DNA from: NORP240 sp038134485
Lineage (GTDB): Bacteria > Pseudomonadota > Gammaproteobacteria > Pseudomonadales > Pseudohongiellaceae
DNA length: 64,000 nucleotides
Direction of reading: 5' to 3'
Assembly (NCBI GenBank): GCA_038134485.1
Contig: JAYPVG010000011.1
Coordinates: 34,880 to 98,879 of the forward strand
Made by a program: the position numbers and the translations under genes. Shown piece after piece: positions 8,477 through 17,341 of the stretch (position 1 is the first letter of the stretch; every line of letters begins with the position of its first letter). The notes beneath the pieces are model-generated. The model was given only the letters and a program-made list of their open reading frames with translations. It had not been told where the DNA came from and searched no databases.

Positions 8477-9268
8477 ATGCAGGTAAAAGATAAAGTTGTA
8501 GTAGTGACGGGGGCCGCCAGCGGCATCGGCAGGGCACTTTGCCTGCGCTTCGCTGCCGAGGGTGCCAGCGCGATTGTTGTCTCCGACATAAACCGGCAGG
8601 GCGTCGACCTCGTAGCGCAGGAAATAGCGGCCCGGACACGCAGTTTGCCGATCGTAACAGATGTCGGTAATGAAAATGAGGTAAACGCACTGGTACAGAC
8701 AGCTCTGGCTGAATTCGGCCAGATTGACCTGATGTGCGCGAACGCTGGCATATTCACACCCGGAGGCGAAGAAGTGTCTACCGAAGAGTGGCATAAAATA
8801 TGGGATATCAATGTGATGTCGCATGTTTTTGCAGCCAGGGCAGTTTTGCCCCATATGCTGGAGCGGGGCGAAGGATACCTGCTGAATACTGCCTCAGCTG
8901 CAGGCCTGCTAAACCAGATAGGATCTGCACCCTATGCGGTGACCAAGCATGCCGCGGTGGGTCTGGCCGAATGGCTTTCTATTACCTACGGTGATCGCGG
9001 TATCAAGGTGTCCGTGCTATGTCCCCAGGCAGTGAGAACCGCGATGACAGCCAATACGCGGAATGGCGGCGTTGCCGGCGTTGACGGCATGCTGGAGCCC
9101 GAGCAGCTGGCGGATACCGTGATCGACACTCTCGCGGAGGAACGATTCCTGGTATTGCCCCATCCCGAAGTGCTGACCTACATACAGCGCAAGACAGCTG
9201 ACTATGACCGCTGGCTTTCCGGAATGCGCAAGCTGCAGGCCAGGTTTGGACAGCTTTACGAAGAATAG
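8477..9268 (+). CDS. Short-chain dehydrogenase/reductase (SDR)
   Basis: A 263-residue classical SDR: TGAASGIG nucleotide-binding motif at about 11-18, CANAG at about 88-92, catalytic Ser in NTASAAG, and YAVTK for the Tyr and Lys. An Asp in VVSDINR after the second strand suggests NAD(H) rather than NADP(H). The substrate is not predictable. It lies 96 bp after the nitronate monooxygenase gene and may share its transcript. Confidence 0.92.
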   Translation: MQVKDKVVVVTGAASGIGRALCLRFAAEGASAIVVSDINRQGVDLVAQEIAARTRSLPIVTDVGNENEVNALVQTALAEFGQIDLMCANAGIFTPGGEEVSTEEWHKIWDINVMSHVFAARAVLPHMLERGEGYLLNTASAAGLLNQIGSAPYAVTKHAAVGLAEWLSITYGDRGIKVSVLCPQAVRTAMTANTRNGGVAGVDGMLEPEQLADTVIDTLAEERFLVLPHPEVLTYIQRKTADYDRWLSGMRKLQARFGQLYEE

Positions 9269-9427
9269 TTAAGCGGGGAAATCAGATTCGGCTTCTCGGC
9301 TATTGAGCACAGGGCTTCGGGTAATCGGTTGCAAACCATGCTAGGCTCTGGTCTGCAATAAGGAATCAGCAGCAAGTAGACTTTTTCCGGCGACCCACCC
9401 CGGCCAATAAAATTCCAAGGATTAGAC

Positions 9428-9916
9428 ATGACATTGATGATCGGAAAACACAGCGTAGTGTCGATTCACTACACGCTCAAGGACGATGACGGCGAAATTA
9501 TGGACAGTTCCGAAGGGCGCGAGCCGCTTGCATATCTCCATGGCGCGAACAATTTGATCCCCGGGCTAGAGCAAGAGCTCCAGGGCAAAACAGCCGGTGC
9601 AAAGTTTCAGGCCACGATCGAGCCGAAGGATGCATACGGTGAAATCAATGCAGATTTGAAGCAAACCGTTAGCATGCAGATGTTTCAGGGAGTGGATGAA
9701 ATCCAGCCTGGCATGAGCTTCATTGCCCAGGGCGAGGGTGGTCAGCAACGCCAGGTCCGGGTAGTCGAGATCGACGGCGACGATGTAACCATCGATGCCA
9801 ATCACCCCATGGCCGGTCAGACACTGCACTTCGATGTCGAGGTTGTAGAAGTCCGAGAAGCGACCGCGCAGGAACTTGAGCACGGGCACGTCCATGCGGG
9901 TGGTCACAACCATTAG
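9428..9916 (+). CDS. slyD: FKBP-type peptidyl-prolyl isomerase, SlyD type
   Basis: This 162-residue protein has the SlyD plan: a short FKBP half (VVSIHYTLKDDDGEIMDSS), an inserted flap chaperone domain (about residues 70-125) and a return to the FKBP fold (HPMAGQTLHFDVEVVEV). It ends in a His-rich tail, GHVHAGGHNH, that would bind nickel or other metals. SlyD assists folding and supplies nickel to hydrogenases and urease, neither of which is in this window. AAGGA precedes the ATG. Cytoplasmic. Confidence 0.92.
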   Translation: MTLMIGKHSVVSIHYTLKDDDGEIMDSSEGREPLAYLHGANNLIPGLEQELQGKTAGAKFQATIEPKDAYGEINADLKQTVSMQMFQGVDEIQPGMSFIAQGEGGQQRQVRVVEIDGDDVTIDANHPMAGQTLHFDVEVVEVREATAQELEHGHVHAGGHNH

Positions 9917-9998
9917 TCGACTTCGCTCTGATGAGCTCATTCGTCGATATGTCGAAACCTAAAAAGATACAGTGGACAATATAATCAGGAGTGTGGCC

Positions 9999-10673
9999 AT
10001 GTCGTTGCGCGCAGTTGTCATTTGTCTGATATCACCTGTTTTCTTGATCAACGCTGCGTGCGCGCAGGACAAGTTGGAACTTGAGGACGGCAGCGCGATT
10101 CAGTATTTCCTGGCGTTGCCGGAAATCAGAGGCGAAGCACCGCTACCGCTTGCGGTCTTTATGGGTGGCGGCTCCGGCAACGCACCGATTTCCTATACCG
10201 TTTACCGGTTTTATGCCAACGAACTGGCCAGCCTGGGTTGGGCGGTAGTCGTTCCAGTCTCGCCAAACAATCGCTCCTTCCGCGGCGTTAATGTCGACCG
10301 GGTCCGCGAACTTATTGAACATCTGCAAAAGCGGGATGATATTCAACAGGGTAAAACCTTGCTGGCCGGAATTTCGGCCGGTGGCATGTCAGCACTGGAA
10401 ATAGCCCGGCGTCACCCCGACGAAGTGCTGGGCATTATGGCGGTACCGGCGCTGGTTCGCGATGATACCAATCTGGATGCGCTGGCTGGAATGCCGGTTT
10501 ATCTGCGCATAGGCAGCGCCGATGAACTGGGCTGGGGAATGCAATACGAAGCCACGGTAAGGGCTCTGGAGGCTGCAAACGTCGTGCTCGACGCTGATTT
10601 GCTCTATGGGGAACCACACATGTTTGGACTTGATTGGGGAAGGGTAGAGCTCTGGCTTGAAACGCTGCAGTAA
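9999..10673 (+). CDS. Exported alpha/beta hydrolase (PHB depolymerase/phospholipase-like)
   Basis: A signal peptide (about residues 1-24, cleavage near AACA-QD) precedes an alpha/beta-hydrolase domain with an oxyanion GGGSG stretch and the nucleophile elbow GISAGG. The C-terminal GEPHMFGLD holds a candidate catalytic His. At 224 residues it resembles short serine carboxyl-esterases. ATG 9999 has AGGAG 7 nt upstream, and I prefer it to an in-frame GTG at 9972. It is convergent with the methyltransferase gene, with a 26-bp gap. Confidence 0.8.
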   Translation: MSLRAVVICLISPVFLINAACAQDKLELEDGSAIQYFLALPEIRGEAPLPLAVFMGGGSGNAPISYTVYRFYANELASLGWAVVVPVSPNNRSFRGVNVDRVRELIEHLQKRDDIQQGKTLLAGISAGGMSALEIARRHPDEVLGIMAVPALVRDDTNLDALAGMPVYLRIGSADELGWGMQYEATVRALEAANVVLDADLLYGEPHMFGLDWGRVELWLETLQ

Positions 10674-10699
10674 CAATCCCCCTGACAATTGTGTTCACC

Positions 10700-11302
10700 T
10701 CAGGTTGAGCGTTTAACACCGATAACAAATACATGGTTATGGGGCGGCCACTGGTCCAGCTCAAGCTGCTTGCAGTCAACTCCGTGAAGCGCCAGAAGCG
10801 CCAGATTCGCGGAGATACCAAGGGAGCTATAGTGAAAGGTGTCCCCCTGCATTTCGTCCTCACCCTCGCCTTCGGCATCACCAAAGGTGTAAATGACAAC
10901 ACCGCCTGGCTCTAGAAGCGCACAAAGCTTGCCGACGACCGGCTCCTGCTGCTCCAGCGGTAAATGAAAAATACTGTCCCAGGCAACGATGAAGTTGAAC
11001 TTCTCCTCGCTTTCAAAGCGACATATATCATCCACATAAAAATTTTCATCGGGGTGATTTTCGATCGCCAGCCTGATCATTTCCGCTGACACATCGATTC
11101 CGGTTACTGCCAACTCATGTTCTTGCATCAACCGTACAATCCTGCCGCCGGCACCGCATCCCACATCCAGAGCATTGCCGCCTTTTTCGCAAAACTGCAG
11201 GGCGCGTTTGACTTGCCTGAGACCATACTGGGATTCCTTGTGCTGCTCGTGCCACCATCGGGCGAGCTTATCGTACTTTGTTCCCAGCACACTTGGCTTC
11301 AT
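10700..11302 (-). CDS. Class I SAM-dependent methyltransferase
   Basis: The 200-residue protein carries motif I ALDVGCGAGGR, the acidic loop ID at the end of strand 2 (VTGIDVSAEM), and IVAWDSIFHLPLEQQ in the motif IV/post-IV region. These define a Rossmann-fold methyltransferase of the Methyltransf_11/25 type. The acceptor (small molecule or other) is unknown. It starts at ATG 11302, 17 bp after the stop of yaiI on the same strand, so the two are an operon. Confidence 0.86.
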   Translation of the reverse strand: MKPSVLGTKYDKLARWWHEQHKESQYGLRQVKRALQFCEKGGNALDVGCGAGGRIVRLMQEHELAVTGIDVSAEMIRLAIENHPDENFYVDDICRFESEEKFNFIVAWDSIFHLPLEQQEPVVGKLCALLEPGGVVIYTFGDAEGEGEDEMQGDTFHYSSLGISANLALLALHGVDCKQLELDQWPPHNHVFVIGVKRST

Positions 11303-11318
11303 AGATAGATATTCCAGG

Positions 11319-11768
11319 TCAGGTTCGAGATTTAGCAAGCAACCTGTCCAGATGGTCGGCAAACTGCTTGCGTTCCCTCTCGCCATATGCAGCCGGACCA
11401 CCCGTATGGAAGCCACTCGAGCGCATGGTATCGAGAAAGTCTCGCATATTGAGGCGAGACCGTATATTGCTGGAGTTCAGTGCTTCGCCACGGGGACTGA
11501 GGACCAGAGCACCTTTGACGATTACTTCCGCAGCCAACGGGAGATCGCTGGTCACTACCAGGTCGCCTTCCTCAACGCGCGCGAGTATCTCATCGTCGGC
11601 TTTATCGAATCCGGCACCGACCTGGAAAGATTTAATCAATCTTGAAGGGGGTGTTGAAAGCGGCTGATTTGCTACCAGGATTACTTCCACCCGACAGCGT
11701 TCAGCAGCTCGGAACAGGATTTCCTTGACTGATTTAGGGCAGGCATCGGCGTCGACCCAGATCTTCAT
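11319..11768 (-). CDS. yaiI: YaiI/YqxD (DUF188) family protein, PIN-like NYN fold
   Basis: The protein begins MKIWVDADACPKSVKE, the signature of the YaiI/YqxD family, and shows its conserved TSDLPLA, SPRGE and FADHLDRLL segments. Length (149 residues) is normal. The family is predicted to have a PIN/NYN-type nuclease fold with conserved Asp residues, but no activity is established. A longer start at 11810 is possible, but it adds residues not found in relatives. It is upstream of the methyltransferase. Confidence 0.93.
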   Translation of the reverse strand: MKIWVDADACPKSVKEILFRAAERCRVEVILVANQPLSTPPSRLIKSFQVGAGFDKADDEILARVEEGDLVVTSDLPLAAEVIVKGALVLSPRGEALNSSNIRSRLNMRDFLDTMRSSGFHTGGPAAYGERERKQFADHLDRLLAKSRT

Positions 11769-12067
11769 GTTGTCGCATATCTCAAGGATGGCGAATTTTC
11801 GATAAGCCATAAAATGCTATGGTGCCAACTTTTCGGTCCAGTACGCAAGGCACGAATTTTCCCCTATGGCCTGATTCACATCGTTATCGAAGCAGCCGCT
11901 TAAATAAATGCGTCGGGCACGATAAAAATATCTTTACAAGGCGTGAAAAACCCATAGAATGCGCCGGCCAGCCAAATTGACTGCTGCATTTCGAGTTAAC
12001 TTCAATTTTCTCGAAGCTCCAATCAGCTCTGGCGCCTTGTTCAATTGCGTAAAGGAGGTTTTATGAA
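11769..12067. other. Intergenic region with promoter and leader of the polyamine operon
   Basis: The 299 bp between the divergent yaiI and decarboxylase genes hold no convincing gene. On the plus strand they contain a sigma70-like promoter (11933-11960), a leader of about 100 nt with a 6-bp inverted repeat (TTCGAG...CTCGAA around 11984-12015), and a strong AAGGAGG ribosome site at 12052-12058. No tRNA-like cloverleaf is visible. Confidence 0.5.
11933..11960 (+). promoter_or_regulatory. Sigma70-type promoter of the polyamine operon
   Basis: TTTACA (11933-11938) and TAGAAT (11955-11960) are separated by 16 bp, each differing from the consensus by one base. The element points at the ornithine decarboxylase gene and would give a leader of about 100 nt before ATG 12068. 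Confidence 0.6.
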
Positions 12068-13300
12068 ATGCAAGAATACATTTCTGCCGACGCAATGGTA
12101 CGTGCAATGCGACCGGATCACCCTGTTTACTGCCTTAGACCGCATGCCGTAACCACTGCAACAACCTGGTTTCGGGAAAACTTTCCCGGTCGTGTTCTTT
12201 TTGCTGTAAAAACCAATCCCCACTTTGTGCAAACGGTGGCGGCCGCTGGCGTGAGGCATTTCGACGTCGCTTCGCTTGGGGAGATAGAGCTGGTTAGCCG
12301 GCTGGTCCCTGATGCGCGTCAGTCATTTATGCATCCGGTTAAAAGCAGGACTGCCATCCGCAGGGCTTACTTTGACTTTGGAATTAGGGATTTTTCGCTG
12401 GACTGTGAAGCGGAGCTCGACAAAATTCTTGAAGAGACTGGCAATGCGTCCGATTTAAACCTGTTCGTCCGCGTCGCTGTGTCGAATCGACATTCCTGCT
12501 ATGAACTGGCCGGCAAATTCGGAGTCGGAGGCTCGCAAGCCGCCGACCTGCTTCTTAGAACGAGGCAGGTCGCCCGGCAGCTGGGCATCTGTTTTCATGC
12601 CGGCTCTCAGATAATGCGTACTGACGCCTACTTGGAAGCCATGGAAGAAGTGGCTGATCTAATTCGCAAGTCGGGAGTCATTATCGACATTCTGGACGTA
12701 GGGGGCGGTTTCCCCTCGATTTACCCTAATCTGTTCCCACCTCCACTGGTAGACTTTGTCAATCGCATAGAAGACTGTTTCGAGCAGATGCCAGTGTCGG
12801 AAACCTGTGAGCTCTGGTGTGAGCCCGGCCGGGCTCTGGTGGCCGAAGGCGCGTCATTGGTGGTCAAGGTTGAGATGCGCAAAGACCGGACTCTTTACCT
12901 CAATGACGGAACTTATGGCGGGCTTTTTGATGCGGGTCAGCCCGGATTTATCTTCCCGACAGAACGATTGCAGAGCACCAATTACAGCGGGAGCAATCAG
13001 TTGGTTGAATTCAGCTTCTACGGTCCAACCTGTGACAGTATGGACTTCATGCCGGGACCGTTCCTGTTGCCAGACGACGTCAACCAAGAGGATTACATCG
13101 AAATTGGCGGGCTGGGTGCTTACAGCATGCAATTGCGCACTGCGTTCAATGGTTTCGGTGAATACACGCTGGTAACTGTCAGTGACGCGCCTATAATGAC
13201 GCTTTTCAGCAGTTCGAGAGAAGCAGTGAATGGTGTCACTGCGACAATTTTTGGAAATGCTGCCATTGAAGCTGGTCAGTTGCCGGGAGATGTAAAATGA
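12068..13300 (+). CDS. Ornithine (diamine) decarboxylase, fold III PLP enzyme
   Basis: This 410-residue alanine-racemase-fold decarboxylase has the PLP lysine Lys48 in FAVKTNP, HAGSQ and DVGGGFPS phosphate-binding loops, CEPGRALVAEG, and the catalytic YGPTCDSMD with Cys322, as in eukaryotic-type ornithine decarboxylases. Putrescine formation from ornithine is the most likely reaction; lysine as an added substrate is possible. AAGGAGG lies 9 nt before the ATG. The stop overlaps the next start (ATGA), so the deoxyhypusine-synthase-like gene is translationally coupled. It is the first gene of the polyamine operon. Confidence 0.9.
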   Translation: MQEYISADAMVRAMRPDHPVYCLRPHAVTTATTWFRENFPGRVLFAVKTNPHFVQTVAAAGVRHFDVASLGEIELVSRLVPDARQSFMHPVKSRTAIRRAYFDFGIRDFSLDCEAELDKILEETGNASDLNLFVRVAVSNRHSCYELAGKFGVGGSQAADLLLRTRQVARQLGICFHAGSQIMRTDAYLEAMEEVADLIRKSGVIIDILDVGGGFPSIYPNLFPPPLVDFVNRIEDCFEQMPVSETCELWCEPGRALVAEGASLVVKVEMRKDRTLYLNDGTYGGLFDAGQPGFIFPTERLQSTNYSGSNQLVEFSFYGPTCDSMDFMPGPFLLPDDVNQEDYIEIGGLGAYSMQLRTAFNGFGEYTLVTVSDAPIMTLFSSSREAVNGVTATIFGNAAIEAGQLPGDVK

Positions 13301-14343
13301 CTCAAGCACAGAAACAGCATCAGGCCGACCGAAAGTCGGAGTTACTCGCCGATGTGGTCGAGCATATCGATATTACCTCATTCGACGCCAGACCGATCAT
13401 TGCGGCGATGGACAAGATGTCTTTTACTTCCCGTGATCTGGCAAGGGCTACCGAGATTTTCAATGAAATGCTGGCCGATGAGGATTGCAGCGTCATTCTG
13501 ACGATCGCCGGCTCCACGTCCGCAGGCGGCTGCATGCAATTATATGCAGACCTCATTGAATACAATATGGTGGACGCAATCGTTGCTACCGGTGCCACGG
13601 TAGTAGATATGGATTTTTTTGAGGCACTCGGATTCAAACACTACCAGGGTAATTCTTTCCTCGACGACAGAGAATTGCGAGAGCTCTATATCGACCGTAT
13701 CTACGATACCCTGATCGACGAGGAACAGTTGCAGGCCTGCGATCATACTATTGCCGAGATCGCTGCGTCTCTGGAGCCCCGACCCTTTTCGTCCCGGGAA
13801 TTCATTCGGGAGATGGGTCGCTGGTGTACGGAAAATGCCCGCAAGCATAACTCGTTGATAGAAACTGCTTACCGCCATCAGGTGCCGATTTTTTGTCCGG
13901 CATTCACCGATTCCAGTGCCGGGTTCGGCCTCGTGCATCACCAGGTGAACTCACCAGACCGGCATATGACTCTCGATTCCATTCGTGATTTTCGTGAGCT
14001 CACTGATATCAAGATCAAGGCCGGCACTACGGGCCTGCTGATGATTGGCGGCGGCGTGCCCAAGAATTTTGTTCAGGACACTGTCGTCTGTGCGGAGATT
14101 CTTGGTCACGAGGTGGACATGCACAAATACGCGGTGCAAATTACCGTCGCCGACTCCCGCGACGGTGCCTGCTCAAGCTCCACCCTCAAGGAAGCCTGCT
14201 CCTGGGGCAAGGTGGATATCGCCCGGGAACAGATGGTGTTTGCGGAAGCTACCAGTGTATTGCCTCTGCTGGCCAGCGACGCCTGGCATCAGGGTAACTG
14301 GAAGTCACGCAGCCGGCGCAATTTCAGCACGCTGTTTGACTAG
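13297..14343 (+). CDS. Deoxyhypusine synthase-like aminobutyltransferase (probable homospermidine synthase)
   Basis: The 348-residue protein follows the deoxyhypusine synthase fold: TIAGSTSAGG and VATGATVVDMD in the NAD region, the GLLMIGGGVPKNF loop, and CSWGKVD, in which Lys305 matches the lysine that carries the aminobutyl imine in the eukaryotic enzyme. Bacteria have no eIF5A, and bacterial members are known or suspected to move the aminobutyl group onto putrescine, giving homospermidine. The flanking putrescine-making genes support that reading. ATGA overlap with the decarboxylase and 14 bp to the ureohydrolase indicate one operon. Confidence 0.88.
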   Translation: MTQAQKQHQADRKSELLADVVEHIDITSFDARPIIAAMDKMSFTSRDLARATEIFNEMLADEDCSVILTIAGSTSAGGCMQLYADLIEYNMVDAIVATGATVVDMDFFEALGFKHYQGNSFLDDRELRELYIDRIYDTLIDEEQLQACDHTIAEIAASLEPRPFSSREFIREMGRWCTENARKHNSLIETAYRHQVPIFCPAFTDSSAGFGLVHHQVNSPDRHMTLDSIRDFRELTDIKIKAGTTGLLMIGGGVPKNFVQDTVVCAEILGHEVDMHKYAVQITVADSRDGACSSSTLKEACSWGKVDIAREQMVFAEATSVLPLLASDAWHQGNWKSRSRRNFSTLFD

Positions 14344-14357
14344 CGAAACGTTTACCG

Positions 14358-15242
14358 ATGCAATACCTGCAACCACTTCAGGGATTTCTGGGTCTCGACC
14401 ATGAGGATGCGGCCGCGTCAGAAAAGGCCCGGGCTGTTATTGTCCCCTTTGGCCTTGAGGCCTCAGTGACCTACGGCAGCGGGACCAGCATGGGGCCCGA
14501 GGCGATTATTGAGGCGTCGCATCAGGTGGAGCTTTTCGATGACGAGTTCTGGCGCGAGGTGGTCCACGACTATGGCGTGGCCACTCTCGAGTCTGAGCCG
14601 ATTGCCACGGATATCCCCGCTGCCCTGGCACAATTGGAAGAAACAATTGAGTCTCTGCTAAAAGACGATCGTTTTCCGCTGGTTCTGGGCGGGGAGCATT
14701 CCCTGAGTGCGGGTGCCATAAGGCCCTATGTGTCGCGCTATCCCGACCTGGCGATCTTGCATTTCGATGCTCACGCCGATCTGCGAGATGGGTACAATGG
14801 TGAGCACTTCTCCCACGCGGCGGCACTTCGTCGTTGCATGGACTTGCCGATCTCCAAGCTGATTTCGGTAGGTATCAGGAATATTTCTGCAGAAGAGATT
14901 CCTTTCCTTGAAGCCAATAGCGAGCGAATCACCATTCACTGGGCACGGGACAGGAAAGGCTGGGATCCAAAGGAAATAGTCCGCCCTTTGCAGGGCAGGC
15001 ATGTTTACCTGACCTTCGACCTTGACGGATTCGATGCCAGCCTGATGGCTGCTACCGGCACTCCCGAGCCGGGTGGGTTCTTCTGGGATGATGCGATAGA
15101 TATTATCCGCGAGGCAGCCGGCGTTTCTACTCTGGTCGGTGCTGACGTGGTCGAACTGGCGCCAAGGCAGGAGTTACATGCTTGCGATTTCCTGGCTGCC
15201 AAGCTGTGCTACAAGATCCTGAATTACGCCCTGCACAACTGA
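14358..15242 (+). CDS. speB: Agmatinase (ureohydrolase family)
   Basis: The 294-residue protein has the binuclear manganese motifs of the arginase/agmatinase family: GGEHS, HFDAHADL, TFDLDGFDAS, then TGTPEPGG and DVVELAP. Agmatinase, which releases urea from agmatine to give putrescine, is the best guess given its length, the TPEPGG loop and the neighbouring decarboxylase. Guanidinobutyrase or arginase cannot be excluded. It is the third gene of the operon and would supply putrescine by a second route. No arginine decarboxylase is in this window. Confidence 0.85.
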   Translation: MQYLQPLQGFLGLDHEDAAASEKARAVIVPFGLEASVTYGSGTSMGPEAIIEASHQVELFDDEFWREVVHDYGVATLESEPIATDIPAALAQLEETIESLLKDDRFPLVLGGEHSLSAGAIRPYVSRYPDLAILHFDAHADLRDGYNGEHFSHAAALRRCMDLPISKLISVGIRNISAEEIPFLEANSERITIHWARDRKGWDPKEIVRPLQGRHVYLTFDLDGFDASLMAATGTPEPGGFFWDDAIDIIREAAGVSTLVGADVVELAPRQELHACDFLAAKLCYKILNYALHN

Positions 15243-15286
15243 GACGGGCAGCCTTGCTTTCCTGATCAGCGGGCAGCAATAGAGTC

Positions 15287-15691
15287 TCAGCTTTGCTCCA
15301 GCAATTCTACCCAGTTGCCGTCGGGGTCCTCGATCATGCTAATGCTTACGCCTTCACGGATCACCCTGGGTCCGAGCAATACATTGTGCCCGGCGTTTTC
15401 GATAGCCGCCACCGCGTCTTCGAGATTGGAAACATGAATGGTCCAGTAGCGATAGCCTGTCGCAGCCCGAATTCCGCCGGGCACACCGTCAGCCGGAGGT
15501 TCGGGATCGGTATCGATAATCTTCACGACGCTATCGCCGACTTTCAGCCTGCGCATGGTACCGCCACCGGGCATGGGTATCGTAGCCTCCAGCGGCAGCC
15601 CCAGCAGTTCATGGTAAAACTCCATCATGGCGTCGGGTTGCCTGGTAATAATGCCGATATCAATCGCAGGTTTGGTTACTTGTAACGCCAT
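15287..15691 (-). CDS. VOC / glyoxalase-like family protein
   Basis: The 134-residue protein shows two beta-alpha-beta-beta-beta halves, IGIITRQPDAMMEFYHELLGLPL and YWTIHVSNLEDAVAAIENAG, and ends with SMIEDPDGNWVELLE, whose last Glu is the usual metal ligand. It may be a glyoxalase, dioxygenase-like or binding protein; the substrate is unknown. AAAGG lies upstream of ATG 15691. It lies downstream of the aldehyde dehydrogenase gene on the same strand, separated from it by 66 bp, and is convergent with the polyamine operon. Confidence 0.88.
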   Translation of the reverse strand: MALQVTKPAIDIGIITRQPDAMMEFYHELLGLPLEATIPMPGGGTMRRLKVGDSVVKIIDTDPEPPADGVPGGIRAATGYRYWTIHVSNLEDAVAAIENAGHNVLLGPRVIREGVSISMIEDPDGNWVELLEQS

Positions 15692-15757
15692 AAAGAGTTA
15701 CCTTTTTTCATTCCAGAATATTCAACTGGATTCTAGGGACAATAGCTCAGAATTCAG

Positions 15758-17188
15758 TTAAGCCGCATCGAAGCCCATAATAGCTTTGGTCTCGAGAAAT
15801 TCTTCAAAGCCCTCGATGCCCCATTCGCGACCATTGCCAGACTTCTTGTACCCGCCGAAGGGCGCATTGAAATCGGGGCCTGCGCCATTGATATGGACGT
15901 TACCGGTCCGCAGTCGCCTGGCGATATTGCGTGCGTGCTGCGGGTCTCCTGATACATAACCGGACAGTCCATAATCAGTGTCATTGGCTATATTCACTGC
16001 ATCATCGTCGTCGTCATACGGCAGAATGCAGAGGACCGGTCCGAAGATCTCCTCGCGGGCGATGACCATGTCGTTTGACACATTGGCGAATACGGTAGGC
16101 CGCACGTAATACCCGTGGTCCAGACCTTCGGGACGACCGGGTCCGCCGGCTACCAGCTCCGCACCCTCGTCAATGCCCTGTTGGATAAGTCCCTGAATTT
16201 TGTTGAACTGGGTCTCGTTCACCACTGGGCCGATGCGGGTTGTCTCCGCCGCAGGATCGCCAACCGTCGTCTTGGCTGCTACTGCTTTGGCAGCCTCGAT
16301 GGCCTCTGCCATACGCGCCCGTGGTACCAGCATTCTGGTGGGAGCGTTACAGGACTGACCGCTGTTGTTGAAACAACTCATACAGCCGCCCGACACCGCG
16401 CGAGCAAAATCCGGCGCATCATCCAATATGATATTGGCGGATTTTCCGCCCAGTTCCTGGGTGACCCTCTTTATCGAATCAGCGGCGGCTTTGGCAACTT
16501 CACGACCCGCACGGGTTGAGCCGGTAAAGGACACCACGTCAAATTCCGGGTGCGCAGAGATGGCCGCGCCGACACCAGGACCATCGCCGTTAACCATGTT
16601 GAATACGCCGGGAGGAAGCCCCGAATCGGCGATTATTTCGGTCAGAATATAGGCACTTACCGGCGCCACCTCGCTGGGCTTGAGTACCATCGTACAACCG
16701 GCGGCGATCGCAGGAGCGACCTTGCAGGCAATCTGGTTCAGCGGCCAGTTCCAGGGGGTGATGAAGCCACAGACTCCGGCTGGCTCCTTGACTATGTGGG
16801 TAGTGCCCCTGACTTCCTCGAACTGGTAGTCCTTCAGAATGTTCATAATGCTGGCAAAATGAACCATTCCGGCACCTACCTGGGCGGTGCTCGCCAGCGA
16901 CATGGGGGCACCCATTTCATTGGATATGGCAGCGGCCAGCTCAGCGCCTCGGGCTTTGATGCCGGCTACGATTTTTTCCAGCACTGCCAGTCTTTCTTCC
17001 ACGCTTGACTGGGACCAGGTCGGAAATGCCGCTCTGGCAGCCCGGGCCGCAGCATCGACGTCTTCCGCAGTGCCCAGTGAAATGGAAGCGAATGCCTGTT
17101 CGGTAGCCGGATTAATGACCTCGAGGGAGTCTCGCTGTTCTGGGACTACCCACTCACCATTGATATAAAAATTGCTATAAGCCTGCAT
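15758..17188 (-). CDS. NAD(P)-dependent aldehyde dehydrogenase
   Basis: A full-length 476-residue ALDH: ITPWNWPLNQ and KPSEVAP cofactor motifs, FTGSTRAG, the general-base Glu in QELGGKSANI and the nucleophile Cys in NNSGQSCNAPTR, with the C-terminal PFGGYKKSGNGRE. It oxidises an unknown aldehyde to the acid. AGGAG sits 7 nt before ATG 17188. It probably forms a transcript with the downstream VOC gene. Confidence 0.93.
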   Translation of the reverse strand: MQAYSNFYINGEWVVPEQRDSLEVINPATEQAFASISLGTAEDVDAAARAARAAFPTWSQSSVEERLAVLEKIVAGIKARGAELAAAISNEMGAPMSLASTAQVGAGMVHFASIMNILKDYQFEEVRGTTHIVKEPAGVCGFITPWNWPLNQIACKVAPAIAAGCTMVLKPSEVAPVSAYILTEIIADSGLPPGVFNMVNGDGPGVGAAISAHPEFDVVSFTGSTRAGREVAKAAADSIKRVTQELGGKSANIILDDAPDFARAVSGGCMSCFNNSGQSCNAPTRMLVPRARMAEAIEAAKAVAAKTTVGDPAAETTRIGPVVNETQFNKIQGLIQQGIDEGAELVAGGPGRPEGLDHGYYVRPTVFANVSNDMVIAREEIFGPVLCILPYDDDDDAVNIANDTDYGLSGYVSGDPQHARNIARRLRTGNVHINGAGPDFNAPFGGYKKSGNGREWGIEGFEEFLETKAIMGFDAA

Positions 17189-17341
17189 GGCGCACTCCTG
17201 TTTGGCCGGACCGTCAAAGACTGACCGTCTTTGGGGTAAATTCGTTGCGATGACTGAAAAAAGGACGCTAGTATAACAACTAACGTCTCAATGACTAACT
17301 GATTGTCCAGTGACCGGGCCCGAACCTTTTTCCAAGATTGC

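Noticed and set aside
11955..12060. A tRNA or small RNA after the strong promoter-like element at 11933
   Set aside because: No cloverleaf or terminator is seen, and a strong ribosome site and decarboxylase ATG follow, so it is an mRNA leader.
15241..15291. CTGAGAC ... GTCTCAG repeat between convergent genes as a terminator
   Set aside because: The arms are short, the loop is long (over 30 nt) and no T-run follows.
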